A stretch of 64,000 bases of DNA from Apostichopus japonicus (Eukaryota; Echinodermata; Holothuroidea; Aspidochirotida; Stichopodidae): positions 2,393,501-2,457,500 of the forward strand of contig NC_092569.1 of NCBI RefSeq assembly GCF_037975245.1, written 5' to 3'. Below the pieces are notes generated by a model. It was given only the letters and a program-made list of their open reading frames with translations. It made no database searches and had not been told where the DNA came from. Numbering within the stretch: position 1 is the first letter of the stretch; each line of letters starts with the position of its first letter. Below, piece by piece: positions 54,510-64,000 of the stretch. Both the position numbers and the translations under genes were made by a program.

Positions 54510-57500
54510 ATGTCTATCACATTGGCAGATAGACGTCGTTTAATTGTGGAAGAGGATGCTACTAGCGAAGTGGTTAAGAAAGTCTATCCTTGGCTATTTG
54601 AAGATGAAGAGGTACTGTATGAATATGTCTTTGTAGATATTATTTATTATACAGTAGTCTGCGTAAAAGTAAATTTCAATCTTGTGGTTTCAAAAGTTAT
54701 GGACATTTGAATATATTCACTTTATGCCCACCACTTGTTCGAACCACGACTTTGTTTTTCAAAAATCAATTCAATCAATAAGCAGCGCGATTGCAGGATT
54801 CTCACACTTTTTTTGCTGATACCGCTATTGGGAATTTGAAGGGGGGATGTTCCCCCTTAAAAAGAAACCATTTTGTTTTATTCTGAGCTAGAGCCCGATC
54901 TATACCTTTATCAGCAAGATCACTCCGCAAAACCTCATGTCCTCATCCCAAGACTTGGGGAGCCTACTGCTCCTACATTGACCAGCTACAGTAGTCTCTC
55001 TCTACTTCTTTACCAATTCGCATCTTCCATCCCTTTCGACATGTCTAAACCATCTCAATCTACGTCTCTGAACATAATCCCGAATATGTGTTAGTCCTAA
55101 GCGATCTCTTAACTTCTCAGGTGAATTTACCATATGTACTGTATAATATCTCATTGATCTCATTTAACCATAGATACTACTTGAATTAAAGCGACTTGAA
55201 GGAAAGACGACAATGGCACAGTTGCTTGGTGAAGGGCTTTCCAAGTATGGAGATGCCATAATCCGCTGCACTTTGAAGATGAAGCATCCCACTGTCATAG
55301 ATACATCCATGGAGAAGGACGAGGGTGCCTGTTAAGGTACATTAGTAACAATTCAATCTGTAATTCACTATTCAAGTGATCATCACCCAGGTATGTGCTG
55401 GGTCTTCAAAATGGACTACGAGCAAAGTCTGAGGCAGGGGTGGATGCAAAATATGTCTTGGTAAGGGGGTATAACCATTCAGATGTATGGTAGTGAAAAA
55501 TAAACACCTTCATTAGACATTAACGTTTGTCGTCTTGCATCATACAGTCTGAGGAAAATAGGGCGCATCCGTACATACTCAGACTGTGGTAGCACTAAAA
55601 GGCTAGTGCACGCATTTGTCTCTTCACATCTTGACTCTTGCAACAGACTCATTTATGGACTGCCAAATAAGCTCCAGCGTTGTACGAGCTGCCAGGTTGG
55701 TTACCTTATCTAGGAAGTGTGAACACATAACCCCCATCCTTGTAAATCTCCACTGGTTACAAGTGAAGAAGCGTATCATGCGTAAGTTAATGCTTTTGAC
55801 CTACAAAATATTAAATAAACTTGCTCCATACTATCTATGTAAACTTCTCAATATCAATGAACCGGTACATATTCTCAGGTCAAATGCTGCTACAACACTT
55901 ATTGTACAAATGTCAGCACCATTACTTACGGTGAGAGTTCTTTTTTCAGCAGCTGCTTAACTCTGAAACCAACTACCACCACATGTTTGAAATGCTAAAT
56001 CTATATGTAAATTTAGGGCCTTGTTAAGACTTACTAGCAGAGGGTTGTGTGATTTTAAATCATGCTGATTTAAATCAGTGGTTTTTTTTAAATCACTGAT
56101 TTAAATCACTTTTCTAATTCTTGGCAGGAAAAGTTGAATTTGTGGTCAGCATATTCTCTGAAATCAAGCAGTTCCTTGTGAAATAGAGTCTCAATCAAGT
56201 ATCAAAGCAATTTCAGTAAATCTGGGGGGGGGGGGGTTGTATTTTCAGGGAGAAAAATCCTTGTCACATACACCGGTATGGCATGAGGCCTATCATGCTT
56301 AAACAAATTGAACAATTCTAGAAATTGCCTGCTAGAATCCCCTCAGAGTTCAGTTAAGTTCAGTAGAATAAGGATCAGGATGGACCCTGTGAAAGACCCT
56401 GTACCACAGATAACCCAGACTGCCAGATATGATCATGGATGAACACAATCAAGTGCTCAGATGATAACGAGACAGGCTGTGTATTGACGGTAGATTGCAT
56501 AAATTATGGCTGTGAAGTACTTCATTTGGTACAAACAAGTGTCTGTGTTCAACAAAGGGAAATTGGTACAGTATCATGGGCCCCTTAGTGGAGGGGATAT
56601 AGGGCCTAATTTTGAAATTATATTCAAGACTGTTGACTTCCCTTGATTGTCCTGAAATCAAATTAAATCATTGGGCTGACTGCTCGTATGTGATATGGGT
56701 GGGTATAGATGTTTTTGGAAGATTTAGGTAACATTTGAGAGGAAATTGAACTTTTGATTATTGCAAAATTTATTCGATTATTAAAAAAAAAATTAAAAAA
56801 TCAACTCTGAATTAGCATTTATATTTGCAATATGGGTAATGTTTTGTATAATTATATTTTTTCTGTGTGCAGTGCATTGCAGCATTGTGGTCTTGGACGG
56901 AATGCCCTATATAAAAACGTTTTATTATTATTAAGGTTATTATAACATGTTTGAAGTTATGGATATGGATATAGAATGTCTATTCCAATTTCCAAAAATA
57001 TATTGTTCAATATGCAAATACATGGGTGGAAGTAGGTGGTATGTGACAACCTGCCCCCACTTCCCCCTATATGCCTATATGTATTATAGGCTACACGATA
57101 TGCAGTTTGATCCATTTATATGATGCAATGTTACATTGTTACAAGCTGAGTATATGGAAATCTAGTCTACTTACTCTACTTTGGAAACAAGAGGCATTTC
57201 AATTTATCACTGTCTGCATATTCTCAAATAATATCTTCCTTGTTCAACTTTCACACTAGTTCATGCTCTGTTGCCAGCTGAATCCTGAGGTTCAAATTTT
57301 CATGTGTCAATCTGCTTGCTAGTCTGCTCTCTATTATCTTCATTTTACTGAAGACCTCAGAATATGGTATATGGTTGTTAATTCAGGGAAAACATGTTCT
57401 CGGACTTCAGGAATCTGTAGGTATCAATGAAACCTATCTGCTTTGGGTCCAAGATACGAGTTTGACAACTGATACATATTCTTGACAAATGGAGCAACTC

Positions 57501-59493
57501 TTTCAATACAATCTCAGTATTTGATATTTTTCCATTAATGTTTCTATATTTTGCTTCAAATGTTCCTTATCAGTTATCATTGTCTTGAATCCCTCAAGCT
57601 GAAACAATGACATGGATGCAATAATTTTTTATGGCCCATGCCAGTAGGGGCCCACGACAAATAACTGAACAATTGGCATAACTTAAAGATGCTTGCTTGG
57701 GTTGAGCTCATACTTGATATTACTTAGCTAAGTAGCCTAGACCTTATCAAATGATACAAATATCTTTGCTGAAAATAAGACCTGTGATGTATTTAGTACT
57801 CTACTTTAATATTATCACCTTAGCAATTTATCGAGTATTGAGTATTGCTCTCCGGACTGCAGATGAGTGAATCTGTGATATTTCTGTCCTATCGATGTTA
57901 CCAAATATGACATAATATCACTCTTCTGAAATGTCATGATGTTATGAGTGCTTTAACATTCTGTTGTTGATTTTTCTTTTAGAGTCTAGAATGCATGCAG
58001 CAATTCTGTCAGTTCCGACTCTACTGAATGAGAAGTTGGGTGCTATGATTGTATTTGCAGATGAGGATAGTGTAAGTACCCAATGTATTATTTAAATCAA
58101 CAGTATGTAAACTATGGGTCAAGGCCATCAGAGGTGGTCTGATATTGTATGTTACAGTGTCGAGGGTTCATCATGATAGTGCCCTGGTAGTGTTTCCTTT
58201 GGGGTATTCAGCAATTTTAGGTCTGATGCCATATGGGCTATTTCAGGAAATAACTCAAAATTAATATTTTCCTACAGATTGTATGGTCACAATGCTTAGA
58301 GTTTAATTGTCACGATAGTGTTTTGGTAGTGCTCCTTTGGGGTGTTTGGATCTTTAGGCCAAAGGTCATGTATGGGCCATATGGGCCATTTTGAACTCCT
58401 GAACTCCGCCTGAAATCACACAAAATGTTTCTTTTCCTATGAATTCTATGGTGCAGTGTTGAGCATTTTTCACAGTGGTACTTAGGTAGTGCCTCCTTTG
58501 GGTTTTTAGGATTTGGGGGCCTAAGTCACCTGTAGACCATATGGGCCAATTTATAAAATCACTCAAAATGATACTTTTCATACAAATTTGCCCTAAAATT
58601 GGTTTAGCCCTAACATTTGTTGGGGCATCTTCTTTTTTTGGGGGGGGGGGGCATATTTTGGCATCCTTATTTCTGGGGGGCCTTGAAATATTTGGGCCCT
58701 GAAAACCTGTCTGCAACAAAGGCCCGCACATCTGATCATTATTCCCTAACTAAATATCACATGTATGACCTGGGAGTGTTCATAGCTGTAAATATAGTAA
58801 GGGCATCATCACAAAGGTAGAATAGACTAGTATGTATGTGATAACTGGAACAGAATGTTGGACAGATTTCAATCTGTAGTTGCAGTAACCATAACCCAAT
58901 GTGGATTTCCTGATCAGCCCCAAGTGTATTAAAATCATCTAGTGGAATGAATCCCTACCATGATGTAATTAGCTGTAACAAGATGTCATAACTCATGGCA
59001 AATATTCATTTCTCTCTAAAATACACGGAACCAGTGCACCATTTAGTTCTGTTGTTTCATTTATACTCTGCTATTATTTATATCATCAAAAATAGTATTA
59101 CTTGTAGTGAATACGATGTACTGTAAATTGATTTGAAAAAAATATTTAAGAAATTATTTATTTTGATTCCTTCGTTGGTGGAGTATATTTGTTTGTTGGT
59201 CACTCATGGCCATCATGGTGGATCAGCCACCCCTCCCATTTTCTGAAACTGGAAAGCGCTGTATATTGAATACATATACCTTAATATCTTTGCAGGTTAC
59301 AGACTTGTCAGACGTGCCATTTTATATCCAGGTGACAGAGGATGAAGGTGTTCCAGAGTACACTGTGATAGTGGAAACCTTGCAAGTAGCTACTTTGAAA
59401 AGTTTGTTCGCAGCCATGTGCAATTATTTGGCAGTGCTCTATGTCCTAAATATGGCATATGAGCCTTTGCTGAAGAAAACCCTTCAGTTTTAA
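54510..59493 (+). CDS. Small gene or remnant similar to SAM-domain-containing-3-like family C-terminus
   Basis: Exons: 54510-54611 (ATG start), 55174 to about 55324, 57983-58071, 59296-59493. Phases fit if exon 2 uses the weak donor GTGCCT at 55325; otherwise it ends in TAA at 55333-55335 after 87 codons. Readable pieces are VVKKVYPWLFEDEE, ILLELKRLEGKT, AAILSVPTLLNEKLGAMIVF and LFAAMCNYLAVLYVLNMAY. The layout (YPxL..E..RL, then P.LL.E, then a hydrophobic ALxxxxxVxNxxY helix) recalls, from memory, the C-terminal region of a large animal family often named uncharacterised or sterile alpha motif domain-containing 3-like. No SAM domain is visible. After the stop at 59491-59493, the next frame continues the expected sequence to a TGA at 59588, pointing to a one-base deletion in the T4A8 run. 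Function unknown; could be a decaying copy. Confidence 0.5.
55550..55960 (+). mobile_element. 5'-truncated LINE reverse-transcriptase C-terminal remnant
   Basis: In two frames joined by a frameshift, the translation has the hallmark tail of CR1/jockey-type LINE polymerases: a HAFVSSHLDSCN..YGLP stretch, then ARLVTLSRKCEHITP, LHWLQVKKRI and LLTYKILNKLAPYYL. The RT catalytic core is absent. It is a dead fragment in the second intron of the plus-strand gene. Confidence 0.8.
56058..56115. repeat. Palindromic TGATTTAAATCAGTGG element
   Basis: GATTTAAATCAGTGGTTTTT is followed by AAATCACTGATTTAAATC, an almost perfect inverted repeat. Probably the end of, or a short copy of, a MITE; no partner seen. 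Confidence 0.55.
58140..58600. repeat. Diverged tandem repeat, about 150-bp unit, three copies
   Basis: Each unit contains a GATAGTG..TGGTAGTG..CCTTTGGGG core followed by TTTAGG, then ATATGGGCCATTT. Copies start near 58165, 58310 and 58465. Intronic. Confidence 0.65.
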
Positions 59494-62010
59494 AAAAAAT
59501 CATTTTGAATGTTGATGATACTACACCGGCAGATAAATCAGTCAATAAAATTCTGGAGAAACTAAACATGCAAATCGCTAAAAATTGATGGCCTAAGTAC
59601 TGCTCCAGGCACCTACCATTTTTTGTACAGTTTTTTTGGCTCAAACTGTCATCACATTTATAACATAGAATACTGCCTATCAATTGCACTAGCATATATG
59701 AGTCAAAATAGGCTAAGGTGTTATAAAACTGTAACTAACTTGCAAATAATAAGTCATTGAAAATTTTTTCATTATCATTTGAGCTGTTGCGTGTGTTAGT
59801 TTTGACTTACAAAATGTTGTTATTTTTGGTTACGATGCCGAAGGCCGAGTAACCTATGCGATCAAGTTGGCGTGTGTGAGGGTGCGTTTGTTTGCTATCT
59901 GACCGAGGACTTGAACAAAACAATTTCAGGTCCTCGGTTGTGATTTCTAAAGAATCACCACGTCCTCGGAAGAATTCTATTGTATGGGGTATTGTTAATG
60001 TTACGGTACGTGGATTTGAACAATGGAAAATACAATGGGGTCCTCGGTCTGAACGAAACACAAACATGTATGTGTGTGTGTGTGTGTGATGTGACAGCTT
60101 GCTCGTAAACACGATATCTCAACAACGACACATTGGATCAATGTCATATTGGACTGGTGATGTGTGGATGGTCCCTATTGTTTTTGTTCTCCATCACATG
60201 AATATTAATAAGTGGGTAGGGCCTAATGTAAAATTCTTAAAATGTCAATATCTTCGCAACGGTATGTCCGATCTGCTTCATACTTGGTATGGTGATGTAA
60301 GTGGTTCATTGTCACATGACAATGGAATTTCATCTAATTAATATTCATGAGTAGGTGGGGCTTAATCCTTAATTGCTAGAAATAGCTTGTAAACCTGAAA
60401 TCTTAGAAATTAAATGTTGAATTACTGTCATTTTGAACTAGTACATGCTCCATGATTAGTAGATGTTCCCTATTGTTTTTGTTGTTCATGACATGAATAT
60501 TAATGAGTAGGCAGCAGTTAAAGTGAAATTCTTAAAATGTCAATAACTTTGCAACGGTATAACCGATCATCTCCATACTTTGTTGATTGGTGGTGGATAA
60601 TAATAGTTACATTTTCATATGAAAATAACATGTAACCTCATTAATATTCATGTGTTTGTTGGCCATATAACATTTGTTGTCCCTCATTCCTAAACTCCTG
60701 TCATTCGTCATGTTTGACATGTTTTCCTGGTTCCTGGGAGCTTGCTGATCTTATCTATATTTGTTTTGCTTTATAAAACCATGAAATTGGCTAGCCAGGC
60801 CATTAAAGGAGTAGTCCAGTGACAAATTAAACTGGACTGAAAAAAAGTAACCTTTGCAATTAAGTTGGCATATGTGTATGTTGTGATGAGTTGGCATGTT
60901 TGTATGTTTTGATCAAGTTTGCGTGTGGGTATGTGTGTATATGTATGTTGCATAAATATCTGGCTCAGACAATTAAAGGGATAGTCTATAGTGAAAATAG
61001 TAAATGAACTTAATAATCTGGTATTACTGTACATGTACCTATAGAGTATAGGGAAATCTTATGTGAGTGGGGTAGATTAATGTGTTGGTAGTAAGGTGTG
61101 AAGCTGGTAAAATCTGATGGGTGTCAGATGGGGGGGGGGGGGTTGTCAGATGAGTAGGGTGATGTTGGGATCAGGGTTGTAGGATGGTAGGTGAGGCTGC
61201 AGGTGGTATGATGGTAAGGGTTCCGCTCTGGGTTGGGGATATGGGTTGTGTCGTATGATCCCCATGTGTTTGTCTGGAGAGGGGGTGTGGGGTGGTGAAA
61301 TGCCTAGAGTCAACTATATCACTTTTTTCAACTTTATATGTACATCAATAAAGGCATTAATTTTTGGTTTTGTTTACGATGGCCAGGTAATCTACAGTTT
61401 AGCATGTTTGCAAGTGTATGTATAATCTTAAAAACAATAAATTTAATTACTGTAAATGTATTGAATAACTTGTAGATATGCTACATTATCATTACATGGA
61501 CCTCATTGTTTTTGTTGTCCAGTACATGAATATGTGGGTGGGGCTTGTAATCAAATTCTTAAAATGTCGATATTTTTTCAAATATATGTCTGATCACCTT
61601 CATACTTGGTAGGTTGGTACAGTAGTGCTACAGGAAACTGAAATTTCATTTATATTCATGAGTGCAACTGACAACTTTATGTCTGATCAGCTTCAGTTTG
61701 GTTTCAGTTGTCTGGCAATAAGTACAATACAGGTATATAACAATAACAAATTCTGACTTATCTTATTTCATAAACTCTCATCGGCATCAGAACCACTAAA
61801 CCTTTGGGTTTTCTGGTTCTTCAATTACTGATGAAATCAGACACTCTTTTGTACTTACTATTGAGGTGAAGCATATGTAGTGTTTAAGAGAAAATATAAA
61901 ATGTGATTCCAAATTAATACAGAAATTCTTGCTTTCTTTTTTTCATGTGAGAGGGCTTGATGGTCTAGCAGTGGTTAAGGCCCAATCAGGTTTTATATCC
62001 AAGAATTGTT

Positions 62011-62085
62011 CCCACCAGTTAGCTCAACAGACAGCTTTGTACCTATAAGGGAGTTGTCGCAGGTTCGAATCTGTGGTGGGTCATA
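62011..62085 (+). repeat. tRNA-like sequence, probably a SINE head
   Basis: It has an A-box-like TAGCTCAACAGA and a B-box GGTTCGAATC, and its ends CCCACCA and TGGTGGG can pair as a 7-bp acceptor stem. The T-stem and anticodon arm are poor, so it is not a working tRNA gene. A tRNA-derived SINE is more likely. Confidence 0.4.
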
Positions 62086-62109
62086 TAAAACTAGTATAGA
62101 AAAACTACT

Positions 62110-62578
62110 TTTATCCATGGGCAAGACTAACTGGATTAGTCAAGTGACTGCTGGACTAATCATTTAGGTCGCTTGACAAAAGCCTGGTCGATAGAGCATT
62201 GTTGAAAGACTAGCAAAAACTGGTCATGTGACTAATTGAATAAGTCAATTGACATCTTGACTAATCGTTTAGGTCGCTTGACTAAAGCCTGGTCGATAGA
62301 GGCATAATTGAATGACTAGTAAAAACTGGTCATGTGACTAATTGAATTAGTCAACTGACATCTTGACTAATCGTTTAGGTCGCTTGACTAAAGCCTGGTC
62401 AATAGAGGCATAATTGAATGACTAGTAAAAACTGGTCATGTGACCAGGTTTACTTAGTCATATGACCAGAACTATTTGGTCACTGGACCAAAAGTTAGTC
62501 AAGTGACTAGAATTAATTGGTCGATAGAAGCATTGTCTGGACTAATGTACTCTAGTCATCTTGACTAGATTATGTTTA
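62110..62578. repeat. Tandem array of GACTAGTAAAAACTGGTCATG-type units
   Basis: About 120-bp units (GGTCATGTGACTAATTGAAT, TTGACTAATCGTTTAGGTCG, CTTGACTAAAGCCTGGTCGA) are repeated three times with decayed edges. It is rich in short palindromes such as CTAGTCATCTTGACTAG. It ends exactly where homology to the R1 locus starts (about 62590). Confidence 0.85.
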
Positions 62579-62589
62579 CAGTGTATAGC

Positions 62590-64000
62590 ATTAACATAAT
62601 TTACATAACATTAACATAGTTTATAAATATGAATGTTAAGAAAAGCTAGATTAACTCACTGTATTCAACATTTTCGATGCAAACAATTGTATTCTCCGCG
62701 TAAGAACCTATCACTCTGATGGCGTACTAGAATGATATAAGAAAACGAATCAGAATTCCCGGAAGGTTTTTAAAGTTGTTATACACCGTGACTGTACTAT
62801 ACAATCCGCAATGCAACCCCTTTGCCCATCCTGTCGTTGGACTCCATCACTTATTGTTATACTAAACGAACAATATGAGAATACAGAACACAATCAAATT
62901 CTTCTTTCGTATGCTTCGGTCGAATACGAGCTTGAATAGTTTTCAACCTGAAATGAGCTGTAGCTTTAACCTCGTACAATTTACTTTGGGTTAAGGTTCC
63001 ATTAATTTCCTTTCTCCTTACAGAAACAAAAAAACAAACTTAATATTGTAAGAATTGTGTTTTGTTATCACTGTCGACTTCGGGAAGTTCACATAAATAA
63101 TCAGAATGCAAAATGCATGCAGGTTTCGATGTCTAAATTGCACTATACTGGCCCGAACTTTTTTGTTATACAATTACATAATGGCATGATAGACACAGGT
63201 CAATGTACTGTACGTGGCAATACACACCACGAAAAGCAATAGGGGTCTTGTACTCAATGTGATGCATCCACACCAAATCATGAGAAGTATCCACGATTCC
63301 CATCGTTAGATATCCTGTAAAAGGGTTTTCAGAGTTTGACCTCTGGTAACCTCAAATAAGATTTGACCTCACAAGCAACAGGATTATTGTGCTCAATATC
63401 CATATACCATGTAAGAAAAGTATCCATGATTTGTGACATGAGAAATCATGTTTGAAAGGTTTACAGGCCTCGACCCTGAGATATTTTAAAGAGTACTTGC
63501 TATTTGGCGACCGTGACTAAAAATCTACTCGCCGAAATGCAAATTTCACCCGACACTATGACTGCTGTTCAAGTCTCCATAGTGCAGATCTACAACATCA
63601 ATACTTTCTATGAACAAAGGTTAGGCACTAAGGCAGATACATGATGCTACGTAATTGCACATTCGAAAAAATTATGTTTCTGTGCAGTATGACATTAAAA
63701 CGTTTTTTCCACCAAAAGTAAGTGATGAGCAAATTAAAACATGTCGCAGAATCATAAATAAGCTGCTGCGTCTATTGTGGTGTCTCAAACAAATAAATAT
63801 ATAAAACATCTGCAAATATACCTACGAAGATAACTTGGCTTCTGTTACATTAGGGCTCCACTAGTACTAGGCATAAACTATACAGTAGCTAAGTGTGCGC
63901 GAGTCTAGCGCGATTCGTACATTTTCCCAATTATTTATATTGTCTCTTAACTGCAGATTGGTGTGCGCAAAATATTGCGATTGCTCCATTACACTGCCTA
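62590..64000. repeat. Segmental duplication block running off the right edge
   Basis: Aligns with 35800-37238 in the same orientation, with scattered substitutions and small indels, to the last base of the window. The counterpart of R1 exon 38801-38518 would be expected beyond the right edge. Confidence 0.9.
62660..62726 (-). CDS. Ectodomain exon of R2 or of a third receptor paralogue
   Basis: 67 nt with a CTAG acceptor and a GTGAGT donor, phase 0 in and 1 out, like R1 exon 35934-35868. It encodes [18 protein letters not shown], against [18 protein letters not shown] in R1, so it is intact and the cysteine is conserved. Its phase permits splicing to the 42-nt stalk exon at 51209-51168, which would make the plus-strand gene at 54.5-59.5 kb nested in the R2 intron. 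Confidence 0.65.

Larger units (their letters stand above)
59600..62590. other. Repeat-rich spacer
   Basis: At 60100-60360, 60420-60660 and 61480-61680 there are diverged copies of a unit of about 300 bp (CCCTATTGTTTTTGTT, CATGAATATTAATGAGTAGG, AATTCTTAAAATGTCAATA, GCAACGGTAT). 61080-61300 is G-rich (GGGT-type). No gene recognised. Confidence 0.6.

Noticed and set aside
55616-55960. Plus-strand 114-codon frame as a cellular gene
   Set aside because: Its motifs are those of a LINE polymerase C-terminus, and the upstream half is in another frame, so it is a dead insertion.
62011-62085. Functional tRNA gene
   Set aside because: A/B boxes and an acceptor stem are visible, but the T-stem and anticodon arm do not pair properly; a SINE head is likelier.

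Overview
The window is eukaryotic: genes are split by introns with good GT/AG sites, spacers are long and AT-rich, and there are many non-autonomous DNA transposons, minisatellites and long (TA)n runs. Gene content (a HURP/DLGAP5-like mitotic gene and animal-type single-pass receptors) plus the style of the repeats suggests a marine invertebrate deuterostome, most likely an echinoderm such as a sea cucumber. That placement is inference; no diagnostic marker is present.

Layout. (1) 877-23395, plus strand: sixteen in-phase coding exons of a DLGAP5/HURP-like spindle protein whose 5' end lies upstream. Its GKAP-homology region is present twice through an internal tandem duplication, and two exon pairs are far more alike than their neighbours. 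Its introns hold hAT-type insertions, a tandemly copied splice donor, a duplicated acceptor, a 30-bp minisatellite and a long polypyrimidine tract. (2) 27344-41400, minus strand: a complete eight-exon gene (R1), which I could assemble in frame from signal peptide to stop. It encodes a small cysteine-containing ectodomain, a Ser/Thr stalk, one membrane helix and a cytoplasmic tail of about 960 residues built largely of a 75-residue repeat carrying three tyrosines. Two more decayed repeats follow its stop codon. (3) 46157-51209 and 62660-62726, minus strand: the 3' part of a paralogue (R2), with almost the same stalk exon but a different membrane helix and tail, and a further paralogous ectodomain exon near the right edge. 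(4) 54510-59493, plus strand: a small four-exon gene or gene remnant, lying between the R2 pieces and so possibly nested in a R2 intron. It resembles a large, poorly characterised animal family often labelled SAM-domain-containing-3-like.

The receptor region is a mosaic of segmental duplications: about 31.7-35.6 kb matches 48.3-51.4 kb; 34.95-35.4 kb matches 47.76-48.29 kb; 35.8-37.24 kb matches 62.6-64.0 kb; and 36.87-37.1 kb has three copies. Most junctions lie at (TA)n runs. The strongest candidate for something undescribed is this receptor cluster: shared stalk cassettes, exchangeable membrane and tail modules, and in R1 a repetitive ITAM-spaced phosphotyrosine-type tail. No rRNA gene, functional tRNA gene or CRISPR array was found.
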